Shown: positions 24,863 through 32,926 of the stretch, piece after piece
How positions within the stretch are numbered: the first letter of the stretch is position 1
Layout: each line of letters begins with the position of its first letter
From: Peptococcaceae bacterium BRH_c4b
Lineage (GTDB): Bacteria > Bacillota > Desulfotomaculia > Desulfotomaculales > Desulfocucumaceae
Assembly: GCA_000961595.1 (NCBI GenBank)
Contig: LADO01000018.1
Coordinates: 51,233-115,232, forward strand
Reading direction: 5' to 3'
Length of the DNA: 64,000 nucleotides
The notes under the pieces: generated by a model
Seen by the model: only the letters and a program-made list of their open reading frames with translations
Database searches by the model: none
Told to the model about the DNA's origin: nothing
Program-made: the position numbers and the translations under genes

Positions 24863-26236
24863 TTGGATACGATAACTCTCTTTTCCCTGTTAATGGTTTC
24901 GTTTCCGGAAACAATCCTGGTGGCTACCCTTGGATTTCTGCTGGTAGGGCTTAAGCCCAGGTGGCGCGATATACTTATAATCGGGGCCTTTCAGGCGGGT
25001 TTTGCTTATATCATCCGGCTCTTGCCGGTGCCTTTCGGGCTTCACTCAATCCTTGAAATATTTTTATTCATTCTAAATATTCACCTGGTTACCGGCCTGC
25101 CATACAGGATAGTTATACTTGCATCTTTATTTGGCCTGATCTTTTACGGCTCAGTAGAAACGGTAGCGATACAGTTCATGTTGCAGATCAAAGGTTTTTC
25201 ACTGGCCGATGTTTGGAATTATTCTTTTATAAGAATTTTTTTCTTCCTCCCTCAGGCTCTGGTCATGCTGATATTTATAGCAGCCTGTAAAATTTTTAAT
25301 ATCTCTTTAATCGGTTATGCTCAAGATTATAGTCGTTCAGGACATTTATCGAGAAAAGAATTTCAAGAGAATTTGAAGGCTGACATTGTTAACAAACATA
25401 ATCTTCTTGTATATGTAGTCGTTCTCCTGCCCGTACTATTACTGGCGATCTTAAACAGCGCTTTTAATGCTTCCAGGTTGAATATTTTTCCGGGAGAGCA
25501 TTTTATTATCTTTAACGGGCTCATGGGAATATTCATTATTGTTTTAACGGTACTGTCCACTGTCGCCGTCAAAAAAATTGGACAGTACATAGAAAAGGAA
25601 TACGAGGCTAAGAGAGCGGAGGAAAACTTAAAACAGATCAAACAATTGATTGACTCTTCCAGAAAGCAGAGACATGATTTCCACCACCAGCTGCAGACCA
25701 TCTACGGACTGTTGGAAGGCGGCTCCTATGAGAGAGCGCGGGATTATATAAGCAGGGTGTTCGGCGACATATCCAAAACCGGGGAATTGATAAAAACTGA
25801 CAATTTTAGTATTAGCGCCCTTCTCTACACCAAAATAGGACTGGCCGAAGCAAGGAACATAGAAATGGAAATAGCCGTTGAGTGCAGCCTCAAAGAAATA
25901 CCTTTAACTCCTCATGAAGCAAGTTCCTTGCTTGGAAACATGATTGATAACGCTCTTGAAGCCGTGGCAGATAAAACCGGTGCATGCAGGCAGGTAAAAG
26001 TAAAAATGACCCGTAAACATGGGGCATACGTAATCATAATAAGCAATACAGGGGACCCTATCGTCCATGAAATCAGAGAAACTATTTTCATTCCCGATTT
26101 TACTACCAAAAAAGATCACTCCGGTTTGGGCCTGTCCATTGTTAAAGATATTGTAACCAAACACCGGGGCAACATCGAGATAAGCAGCGACACTGAAGAA
26201 ACAATTTTTACCGTTACAATACCACTCAAAAAATGA
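24863..26236 (+). CDS. AgrC-like sensor histidine kinase, locus 2
   Basis: 457 residues. The N-terminal domain (about 1-245) has six or seven membrane helices and should sense the cyclic peptide. A coiled linker follows, then the phospho-acceptor SRKQRHDFHHQLQTIYGL (His near 287), an N-box in GNMIDNALEAV and a G-box in HSGLGLSIVKDIV. I start at TTG 24863 behind AAGGAAGG. The frame extends upstream to 24686, but that part is the regulatory repeat region, and the TTG start aligns with the kinase-less paralogs (MDT versus MDK). Confidence 0.92.
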   Translation: MDTITLFSLLMVSFPETILVATLGFLLVGLKPRWRDILIIGAFQAGFAYIIRLLPVPFGLHSILEIFLFILNIHLVTGLPYRIVILASLFGLIFYGSVETVAIQFMLQIKGFSLADVWNYSFIRIFFFLPQALVMLIFIAACKIFNISLIGYAQDYSRSGHLSRKEFQENLKADIVNKHNLLVYVVVLLPVLLLAILNSAFNASRLNIFPGEHFIIFNGLMGIFIIVLTVLSTVAVKKIGQYIEKEYEAKRAEENLKQIKQLIDSSRKQRHDFHHQLQTIYGLLEGGSYERARDYISRVFGDISKTGELIKTDNFSISALLYTKIGLAEARNIEMEIAVECSLKEIPLTPHEASSLLGNMIDNALEAVADKTGACRQVKVKMTRKHGAYVIIISNTGDPIVHEIRETIFIPDFTTKKDHSGLGLSIVKDIVTKHRGNIEISSDTEETIFTVTIPLKK

Positions 26237-26247
26237 GGTGAGGTTGA

Positions 26248-26907
26248 ATGAATCTAAACCAACTGGCCGGAGGAACTGCAAACTACCTGTCTAAGGAACT
26301 GGCGCTGGATATTAGTAAAATCGATACCCTACGCTTCGGCCTGGAAATTATTTTTGCCGCTCTCATCAAAGGGATTACCCTTATCAGCCTGGCCCACTTC
26401 CTTGGAATACTTCCCGAAGTGACGTTTGCAATGGCTTGCGGGGCTATTTACCGGCTCTTAAGCGGGGGAGCCCACTGCAGTGGGTACTGGAGATGCCTTA
26501 CACTGGGAGTTTTAATGTATCTTGGAGCCGGAGAACTGGGAATATATCTGGGAAGTTATTTATCAACCGATTTACTGGTATATTCACTGCTGGCCGGATA
26601 TTTACTATCCTCCCTCTGCGTCTTAGCCTGGGTGCCGGGGGAAGTACCTTTTAAAAAGATTACAAATATTTCCGAAAGAATCATGTTTAAAATTCTTTCA
26701 CTGATCTATCTAAGCTTATGGTTAGGGGCCAGTATAATTATTGTCCGCTATGCCAACTCATCCCTTGCCCTTGCCGGTCTTATTGCTGTCATTAACCAGA
26801 CAATTAGTTTTTCTCCACCAGGCTACAAAATGATTCACCAATTAGACAACCTTTTGGCAGGATTATTTAAGGAAAGGAGGTGCCCGGCCAATGCTGCAGA
26901 CCATTAA
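26248..26907 (+). CDS. agrB: AgrB-like peptide-processing membrane endopeptidase, locus 2
   Basis: 219 residues, five to six membrane helices. The AgrB signature YRLLSGGAHCSGYWRC near residues 67-82 contains the catalytic His and Cys. ATG follows AGGTGAGG. It starts 11 bases after the kinase stop, and its end overlaps the agrD-like start by 17 bases. The same fold and motif as the locus 1 protein, but distinct sequence and more G+C-rich DNA, so the two loci are not recent copies. Confidence 0.93.
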   Translation: MNLNQLAGGTANYLSKELALDISKIDTLRFGLEIIFAALIKGITLISLAHFLGILPEVTFAMACGAIYRLLSGGAHCSGYWRCLTLGVLMYLGAGELGIYLGSYLSTDLLVYSLLAGYLLSSLCVLAWVPGEVPFKKITNISERIMFKILSLIYLSLWLGASIIIVRYANSSLALAGLIAVINQTISFSPPGYKMIHQLDNLLAGLFKERRCPANAADH

Positions 26908-27022
26908 AAAACTAACGTTTACCCCTGTCGTTATGGTTGCCCTTTTCATCGCCGCCGTTGGTATCAAGCCAGCTTGTTTCTTTTGGTTTTACCAACCCGC
27001 TCCCCCCGTGAAATCTGAATAA
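26891..27022 (+). CDS. AgrD-like cyclic peptide precursor, locus 2 (43 aa)
   Basis: The ATG at 26891 has GGAGGTG 8 bases upstream. The leader MLQTIKKLTFTPVVMVALF is followed by the core GIKPACFFWFYQPAPP and the tail VKSE. The layout (amphipathic leader, Cys plus four hydrophobic residues, then Tyr-Gln and a Pro-rich acidic tail) matches clostridial AgrD peptides. A ring of CFFWF is the likely thiolactone (inference). It is too short for most automatic gene callers. Confidence 0.9.
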   Translation: MLQTIKKLTFTPVVMVALFIAAVGIKPACFFWFYQPAPPVKSE

Positions 27023-27039
27023 GGACGGGCAAATTTCGT

Positions 27040-27816
27040 ATGAAAATAACTGTCTTGATTGCTGAAGATGACCCGGACATGCGTCATGTGATCAGAAAAG
27101 TAGTTGAAGAAGTTGAAGGTGTAAGAGTCATTGGAGAAGCCGGGGATGGGCTGGAGGCAATAAAGTTGATTGAAAAACTATCACCCCAAGTTGTTTTTTT
27201 AGATATCGACCTTCCGGGGAAAAACGGTGTTGAACTGGCCCAGGAAATATTCGATATCAACCCCTTGACCTGTATTGTATTTGCCACAGCTTTCAGCGAA
27301 TTCAGAGGTGAAGCCTTTGATGTCTATGCTTTTGACTACCTCGTCAAGCCCTTTAAAATGAACCGGCTCCGGCAGACAATGGACAGGATCAAAATGGTTC
27401 TGTCCGGAAAAGTTGCTGGCAGGCCAATACCTTACTCAAAGAATATGAATAAAAATGTTAGCAGAAAACAATTTTTTAGAAATGACAACAAACTTGTTTA
27501 TTTGAACCTTGATGACATCATCTACGTCACCAGAGAAGGTCGCAAGTCTACGATCTATTTTATCGGCGGCAAAGTGCAAACAAACGATAAACTCTCTGTT
27601 CTTGAAGAGCAATTGGAAGGATATCCATTTTTCAGAGGCCATAGCGGGTTCATTGTAAATTTAAAGATGGTCAAGGAACTTATTCCAACGGGCAGAAGCA
27701 GCTATGAACTGGTTATGGAAAATACAAAGAATAGGCCTTTAATAACAGTTGAAAAATTCAAGGAACTTGAAGAATTGACAAATGCCAAAATTATAAAGAG
27801 AGTTGAAGGGTTCTAA
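27040..27816 (+). CDS. LytTR response regulator, locus 2
   Basis: 258 residues. The receiver domain (about 1-122) has EDDPD, the phospho-acceptor Asp in VVFLDIDLPG near 56 and Lys in YLVKPFK near 108. A linker follows, then a LytTR DNA-binding domain (about 150-255, with RGHSGFIVNLKMVKELIP). Fourth gene of the locus 2 operon. It is the best candidate to bind the 21-bp-phased sites A-D because of proximity and operon membership. Its stop codon lies in the loop of the terminator hairpin. Confidence 0.94.
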   Translation: MKITVLIAEDDPDMRHVIRKVVEEVEGVRVIGEAGDGLEAIKLIEKLSPQVVFLDIDLPGKNGVELAQEIFDINPLTCIVFATAFSEFRGEAFDVYAFDYLVKPFKMNRLRQTMDRIKMVLSGKVAGRPIPYSKNMNKNVSRKQFFRNDNKLVYLNLDDIIYVTREGRKSTIYFIGGKVQTNDKLSVLEEQLEGYPFFRGHSGFIVNLKMVKELIPTGRSSYELVMENTKNRPLITVEKFKELEELTNAKIIKRVEGF

Positions 27817-27835
27817 GTGAACCCTTCTTTTTTTT
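27805..27835 (+). terminator. Terminator overlapping the end of the LytTR gene
   Basis: GAAGGGTTC, loop TAAGT (containing the stop codon) and GAACCCTTC, then eight T. An almost identical copy occurs at 29155. Confidence 0.85.
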
Positions 27836-27841
27836 GGGTCA

Positions 27842-27934
27842 ATGCAAATCCCGACAGGATTATGTAAGAAGTAGACACGATTATGCTGCTTTTAGACAAT
27901 AAATATGGACAATTAGCTTTAATATTGCTAACTT
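27842..27934 (+). promoter_or_regulatory. Site B: 21-bp-phased repeats and promoter before the secreted protein
   Basis: ATGCAAATCC is followed by CGACAGGATTATG (27852), AGACACGATTATG (27873) and AGACAATAAATAT (27894) at 21-base steps, then TGGACA (27906-27911), 17 bases, and TAACTT (27929-27934) with TG just upstream as an extended -10. Confidence 0.75.
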
Positions 27935-28020
27935 TAGATTGGTAAAATATAAAAATTTTTCTGGGGGTGAATACAAAATCATTACCACAAGAGTTAATAA
28001 AATTAAAAGGAGGTAAAAAG

Positions 28021-29061
28021 ATGGTAATAGTACCGAGAAGGCGAATAACTGCGTTAATACTATGTACGATCATGGTATTTAGCGTAACTTTTACCCTGGC
28101 GCCGCCCCAGGCCAATGCCGATACCGTTAACGATGTAGTAAAACAATTAGAGAAGGTTGACGATCAACTGGATATGGATCCAGACGGCAAGAACGATGTG
28201 GCTGCGGCTAAGGCAGAGCTCGCCAACCTGAGCAGGGATCCTAATAGCGCCCCATGGCCGGATGTTTTTGCCATATTACTGACTAACGAGGTAATGACAA
28301 GGCTGGGCGGAGAGGCCGCAGCAAAGGGCAAAATAATCGATTTGGTTTGCGATTTTGCGGCTGTCCAGTATTCCACCAATGCAGGCGACTTAAGAGAAAA
28401 TCTGGAAAATTTCAGATTACAGCATACCTCCACGGTCACGGCACTGTTAGGTAGCGACTTCACCATCGACGACCTGTATAACTATTTGCTGGCGGCCAAA
28501 GGGGAGGTTCCGAACGTTATTACCGGTGACGTGTCAGATTTGTTTGCCCTTGCCTCCGGAGACTACGGGCAAATACGTAGTGCTATGGAAAGATGGATCT
28601 TGTATGCCTTGAATAAAGCTGCCACCGGCCAATACACTCTTCTCCTGAACAAACTCGACGCAATAGGATGGAGCATCGACAAACTGATTGTTGCTAAGGA
28701 CATTATCAGTGCCAATGTGGATCCGGGCTATGCCGGTGAGATCGCTCTGATAAAAGCATACGTACGGTCAGAAACCCACTTCCTGAAAAACGGGAAGGAG
28801 TGGGATCAAAACATTAATCTGAAAGCCGGCGATACGTTGCCATTAAAATTGTCGATTCTGGGCTTCTCCCTGGCCGGGTACTTTTTACACTGGCAAGTAG
28901 ATGATACCAGTATGGCAACAGTGAATGATTCAACAAAAACTTTGACAGGGGTAGACAAGGGCAAAACAAAGCTCCGGGTATATATATATAACCCTGATAC
29001 TGATTGGGTCTACCAGGGAACTGTTCATGTAACCGGAGGTGGCGGCAGTCACAAAAAATAG
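28021..29061 (+). CDS. Secreted protein with C-terminal Ig-like (BIG2-type) domain
   Basis: 346 residues. A classical signal peptide (MVIVPRRR, hydrophobic core, PPQANADT) predicts cleavage after ANA near residue 34. The mature part is mostly helical and acidic (about 35-255), with no family I recognise. The last 90 residues resemble a bacterial Ig-like domain (DDTSMATVNDSTKTLTGVDK) and end in GGGGSHKK. I start at ATG 28021 because AAAAGGAGG is ideally placed; a GTG at 27967 would precede that site. Promoter B lies directly upstream, so expression is probably quorum-controlled. It may be an envelope or surface product. Confidence 0.75.
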   Translation: MVIVPRRRITALILCTIMVFSVTFTLAPPQANADTVNDVVKQLEKVDDQLDMDPDGKNDVAAAKAELANLSRDPNSAPWPDVFAILLTNEVMTRLGGEAAAKGKIIDLVCDFAAVQYSTNAGDLRENLENFRLQHTSTVTALLGSDFTIDDLYNYLLAAKGEVPNVITGDVSDLFALASGDYGQIRSAMERWILYALNKAATGQYTLLLNKLDAIGWSIDKLIVAKDIISANVDPGYAGEIALIKAYVRSETHFLKNGKEWDQNINLKAGDTLPLKLSILGFSLAGYFLHWQVDDTSMATVNDSTKTLTGVDKGKTKLRVYIYNPDTDWVYQGTVHVTGGGGSHKK

Positions 29062-29070
29062 GTCTTTAAT

Positions 29071-29182
29071 AACAGAAGAATAGGTCTTTAATAACAGTTG
29101 AGAAATTAGAGTAACTTGAAGAATTAACAAATACCAAAGTTTAAAAGAGCAATTGAAGGGTTCTAAGTGAACCCTTTTTTAT
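29071..29182 (+). pseudogene. Duplicated tail of the LytTR gene plus terminator
   Basis: From AATAGGTCTTTAATAACAG onward the DNA copies the 3' end of the locus 2 regulator gene (27730-27816), with point changes and in-frame stops after LITVEKLE. It is followed by the same GAAGGGTTC terminator (29155-29182). A further 19-base copy of AATAGGTCTTTAATAACAG sits immediately before it (about 29058-29076). The duplication continues into promoter site C. Confidence 0.75.
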
Positions 29183-29192
29183 TTTTTGGTCA

Positions 29193-29285
29193 ATGCAAAT
29201 CCAGACAAGATTATGCAAGGATTAGACATGATATTGCCACTTTTGTGCAACAAATATAGACAATTAGCTTAAAAATTGCTAAGTT
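29193..29285 (+). promoter_or_regulatory. Site C: 21-bp-phased repeats and promoter before the small membrane protein
   Basis: ATGCAAATCC is followed by AGACAAGATTATG (29203), AGACATGATATTG (29224) and a diverged GTGCAACAAATAT (29245) at 21-base steps, then TAGACA (29257-29262), 17 bases and TAAGTT (29280-29285). It is a duplicate of site B with changes in the third repeat. Confidence 0.72.
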
Positions 29286-29329
29286 TAGGTTAGTTAATAT
29301 ATAAAAATGTATAAAAAGGAGGATAAACC

Positions 29330-29596
29330 ATGATTTCCACAGTAACCACCGTAACCACAACTGCAGCGAGCACGGTTACCACAGCCACATCTTTGGCCGG
29401 GTTCGGCCTGATTGCCACGATTACCTTGATCACGTTGCTTATTGCAAAGGAACTGGCGGGGGCGGTCTTGGATAATTCATCCGCTCCGGAAATTACCCTG
29501 CCTGACGCACTGAATAGGGTCTTGAATGTTGGTATCATCCCGCTGTCGATGGTTTTTATGTCCGTCGTGTTCGTCAAAATCGTAAATGTCCTTTAA
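29330..29596 (+). CDS. Small Thr-rich membrane protein, probable quorum-regulated output
   Basis: 88 residues with an excellent AAGGAGG before the ATG. The N-terminus is unusually rich in Thr, Val, Ser and Ala (MISTVTTVTTTAASTVTTAT). Two hydrophobic helices follow (about 22-45 and 68-87), joined by a loop with Asp/Glu/Pro. No Cys and no known family that I can name. It sits 45 bases after promoter site C and 47 bases before the flavoprotein gene. It could be a peptide-type effector, a membrane anchor or a modification substrate; the function is unknown. Confidence 0.75.
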   Translation: MISTVTTVTTTAASTVTTATSLAGFGLIATITLITLLIAKELAGAVLDNSSAPEITLPDALNRVLNVGIIPLSMVFMSVVFVKIVNVL

Positions 29597-29643
29597 AAAA
29601 CCGGCTTCTTTACTAAGCTGGTGTAGAAAGGGAACTGTCATGT

Positions 29644-30849
29644 ATGAATTATGACGTCATAGTGATTGGTGGAGGCCCGGCGGGTTGTGAAACAGCCCGA
29701 CATATTGCTGAAAAAGGTTATAAGGTGCTGGTAGCAGAGGAGCACCGGAAAATTGGCGAGCCCATGCAGTGTGCGGGGCTCGTCAGTCCCAGAACCTTGA
29801 AGGCCGCAGCCATGCCGGATGGCCTAATCATCAACCAAATCCGCGGCGCTTTTGTCCACTCTCCTGGCGGGGAAGTGCTTTTTATCAGGGACCAAGGGGC
29901 ATACGCCCTTGTGATCGACCGCTCGGAATTTGACCGAAAGTTATCGGAAAGAGCTCAGAGTGCCGGCGCGGAAATACTGACCGGGGTCAGGGCCAGTGTA
30001 GGTGAATTTTTTTCCGATGAGGCTAGCGTAAAGTTAAAATATCGCGCTGGAGAGTCTACAGCCAGAACCCGTTTGCTGATCGGGGCCGACGGGTCCAACT
30101 CCCGTGTTGCCCGCCGGATCAATGCTCCCGAAGCGGAGAATGTGATCCGCATGTGCGCAGCTGAAGTGGAGCTGAAGTGCCCGGAAAAAGATATGGTTCA
30201 CATCTTCCTGGGCAGGGAAATCGCACCGGGCTGGTTCGGATGGGTTATACCGGTGGACGAAAAGCACGCAAGGGTGGGGATCGGCGTAAGCGGGAGGGAC
30301 AAGTATCCCAGATTTTACTTTAAAAGGATGGTGGAGGCCTATCCCGGAATTTTTAAGGGTATGAATATTGTTCGCAGCACGGGTGGCGTTGTGCCCATCG
30401 GTTTGCTTTCCAGAATTTACGGCGAGAGAACCTTACTGGTGGGGGATGCTGCCTGCCAGACCAAGCCCATATCAGGGGGAGGACTGTATCTTGGGCTGCT
30501 GGGTGCGGAACTCTGCGCCAAAGTGGCAGTTAAAGCGCTCTCCAAAGGAAATCTATCCACGGAGTTCCTTTCAGAGTACCAGTGGTTATGGGAAAGGAAG
30601 ATGGCGGACGAAATACAGACAGCACTCGGGTACAGGAATATCTTTCTGAGTATGTCCGACAAGGAAATGGACACATTACTCCGGTTTTTCAGCCGTCCCT
30701 TATGGCAGAGTATCATATCCAGGTACGGCGATATCGACTACCCATCGTGGCTGGCAGGCAGACTATCCTTTGCCAGGCCATGGGCAGAGAAATTCTTTAT
30801 GGCAGGATTTAAGAAGGTTTTAATGTTGGGCTCAACAGCCCGGTTATAG
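29644..30849 (+). CDS. Geranylgeranyl-reductase-family FAD-dependent oxidoreductase
   Basis: 401 residues. The Rossmann FAD motif VIGGGPAGCETARHIAEKG is at about 6-24, followed by QCAGLVSP (about 43-50), IGADGSNSRVAR, and the second FAD motif LLVGDAACQTKPISGGG near 263-279. This group includes digeranylgeranylglycerophospholipid reductases, but in bacteria it also reduces other isoprenoids or modifies secondary metabolites; the substrate is unknown. It follows the small membrane protein at 47 bases and is probably co-transcribed from site C. Confidence 0.85.
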   Translation: MNYDVIVIGGGPAGCETARHIAEKGYKVLVAEEHRKIGEPMQCAGLVSPRTLKAAAMPDGLIINQIRGAFVHSPGGEVLFIRDQGAYALVIDRSEFDRKLSERAQSAGAEILTGVRASVGEFFSDEASVKLKYRAGESTARTRLLIGADGSNSRVARRINAPEAENVIRMCAAEVELKCPEKDMVHIFLGREIAPGWFGWVIPVDEKHARVGIGVSGRDKYPRFYFKRMVEAYPGIFKGMNIVRSTGGVVPIGLLSRIYGERTLLVGDAACQTKPISGGGLYLGLLGAELCAKVAVKALSKGNLSTEFLSEYQWLWERKMADEIQTALGYRNIFLSMSDKEMDTLLRFFSRPLWQSIISRYGDIDYPSWLAGRLSFARPWAEKFFMAGFKKVLMLGSTARL

Positions 30850-30952
30850 AAAAAATGAAGGCCGCTTAATATCATGCGAGGTTCATTAGTCGTGGTTAAT
30901 AAGCTAGTTGTTAAAATTATCTATTGAGCTTTTAGAAAAGGGGGTATTAATA

Positions 30953-31717
30953 GTGTCTATGGAATTACTAAAAGAAGTTAAACAAATAAGCTCTAGTAAA
31001 GAATTTAACTGTAATCAATATGCTAACAATAAAGGTGAAATAAATCCTAAAATTACAGCTCTTTTGTGTACTCTCAATGAGGAAAGAAATCTACCATATG
31101 TATTGCCTAAAATACCATCTGATGTGTACGAGGTTTTAATTGTTGACGGTAATTCCAAAGATAATACTATTAAGGTGGTAAAGCAACTCCTTCCCAGTGC
31201 CCGGATTCTTTTCCAGCCTGGTAGAGGTAAAGGTGACGCGCTCAGGTACGGTATTAGAGAAGCAAAAGGGGATATCATTGTTATGCTGGATGCTGATGGA
31301 TCAATGGCTCCGGAAGAAATACCCCTGTTCGTTGAGCCTCTGTTAAAAGGTTATGATTTTGTAAAGGGATCAAGGTTTCTACCTGGTGGCGGCACTTCAG
31401 ATATGTCTATGCACAGAATTTTTGGAAATTGGGTTTTTACTACACTTACAAATATACTTCATCGCTGTAGATATACCGATCTTTGTTATGGATATAATGC
31501 CTTTTGGAAAAAAGCTTTTGATGCGGTGAATTTCAATGGCAATGGATTTGAAGTGGAGACTGAGATTAACATAAGAATACGTAAAGCAGGACTGAAGGTT
31601 GCTGAAGTACCTAGCTTTGAGACGGAAAGAATTAATGGCGTAGGAAATCTACACAGCTTAAAGGATGGGTGGAGAATTTTAACTACCATTTTTAAAGAGG
31701 TTAGAACATCGGTATAG
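30953..31717 (+). CDS. Family 2 glycosyltransferase (DPM1/DPG-like)
   Basis: 254 residues. GT-A domain with ITALLCTLNEERNL, VDGNSKDNT, GRGKGDALRYG and the metal-binding DADGS in VMLDADGSM (near residue 110). This pattern is typical of dolichyl/undecaprenyl-phosphate sugar synthases; no C-terminal membrane helices. GTG 30953 follows AAAAGGGGG at 8 bases. It is the first gene of an A+T-rich polysaccharide cluster. Confidence 0.87.
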   Translation: MSMELLKEVKQISSSKEFNCNQYANNKGEINPKITALLCTLNEERNLPYVLPKIPSDVYEVLIVDGNSKDNTIKVVKQLLPSARILFQPGRGKGDALRYGIREAKGDIIVMLDADGSMAPEEIPLFVEPLLKGYDFVKGSRFLPGGGTSDMSMHRIFGNWVFTTLTNILHRCRYTDLCYGYNAFWKKAFDAVNFNGNGFEVETEINIRIRKAGLKVAEVPSFETERINGVGNLHSLKDGWRILTTIFKEVRTSV

Positions 31718-31785
31718 ATGGTTTTTAAATTGCAATTTTGAGGCAGATGTATATATATACTGTTGTTATGAACTATTTTAACTAC

Positions 31786-31870
31786 GCAAGGGAAAGGGAG
31801 ATGCTTTTAGACATGGTATTAAAGTGGACGAAAAAGATATTAATGTAATGCTATATTGATGAAAAAGGAT
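31786..31870 (+). pseudogene. Degenerate glycosyltransferase fragment
   Basis: One frame reads GKGDAFRHGIKVDEKDINVML and then hits two stops. This matches the GRGKGDALRYG to IIVMLDADG region of the preceding glycosyltransferase with decay. It is a small relic of a second copy between two active genes. Confidence 0.5.
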
Positions 31871-31882
31871 GGGCTACATTAA

Positions 31883-32797
31883 ATGAAAGCGTCGGTTATT
31901 ATTTGCACTTATTCCATGGAGCGCTTTGAGGATACCATTGAGGTTGTTAACTCAATTTTGCAGCAGACCTATAGTAACTATGAGATTATAATTTCAGTTG
32001 ATCACAACGAGGAGGTATTGGTTGCTCTAAAGAAAAAATTGCCAGAAAGTATAATATTTGCTTCTAGCAATGGTGTCCGTGGTCTATCTGATAATCGTAA
32101 TGCAGGCATGAAGAAAGCAACAGGAGATATAGTTCTGTTTATTGATGATGATGCTATTGCAGACAAATTGTGGCTTGAAACTATAGTATCTAATTATTTA
32201 GATCCGGAAGTGGTGGCTGTTGGGGGGAAGTTGGTGCCGATGTGGGAAAATAATAGACCTTGGTGGTTTGCTGAAGAATTAGATTGGATTGTTGGTTGTA
32301 CTTACAAAGGGCACCCTCAAGATAAAAGAGAGGTCCGTAATCTCATTGGTTGCAATATGTCTTTTCGTAAAGAGGTAATAGAAAATGTGGGTTATTTTTC
32401 TACCGCAGTAGGAAGGTTGAATAAACTGCCGCTTGGGTGTGAGGAAACCGAGTATTGCGTTCGTGTTAAACAAAATTACCCTAACAATAAAATTGTCTAT
32501 GAACCTAGGGCTATTGTATATCATAAAGTTTCAAAACAAAGAGAGAGAATAAAATACGTTATTAATCGTTCTTATGGCGAAGGTATTTCCAAAAAACAAG
32601 TTCGCAAAACTTTTAGTAAAGAGAATGTGCTAGCTTCTGAAAATAATTATCTTATATTTCTTTTACAACAAACTCTTCCCAGGTTAATTTTTAACTCCAT
32701 AAAGTTTAAAAAGCCAGTTGAGAATACAGGTAAGGCTTTAGTTATATTGGGAGTAATAATAGCCACGGGGGTTGGATATTTCAAAATAAAAATCTGA
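31883..32797 (+). CDS. Family 2 glycosyltransferase
   Basis: 304 residues. N-terminal GT-A domain with ASVIICTYSM, the acidic VDHNEE region, LSDNRNAGMKKATGDIV and the metal-binding DDD in VLFIDDDAIAD (near 86-92). Further on come CNMSFRKEV and LGCEETEYCVR (acceptor region with ED-type residues). The C-terminal hydrophobic stretch (about 275-298) may attach it to the membrane. It probably adds a sugar in surface-glycan assembly. ATG follows AAAGGATGGG. Confidence 0.87.
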   Translation: MKASVIICTYSMERFEDTIEVVNSILQQTYSNYEIIISVDHNEEVLVALKKKLPESIIFASSNGVRGLSDNRNAGMKKATGDIVLFIDDDAIADKLWLETIVSNYLDPEVVAVGGKLVPMWENNRPWWFAEELDWIVGCTYKGHPQDKREVRNLIGCNMSFRKEVIENVGYFSTAVGRLNKLPLGCEETEYCVRVKQNYPNNKIVYEPRAIVYHKVSKQRERIKYVINRSYGEGISKKQVRKTFSKENVLASENNYLIFLLQQTLPRLIFNSIKFKKPVENTGKALVILGVIIATGVGYFKIKI

Positions 32798-32926
32798 TGT
32801 TATTTTGTACGTAAATGCGCAAGTACGTATCCTCCAAAAAGTATTTGGCTTGAATATATTTTAGGATAAACCGTGCTTGTTTTTTTTGCCGGATTATCTT
32901 TGACAATATTATGTGGGGGGAAGGCC

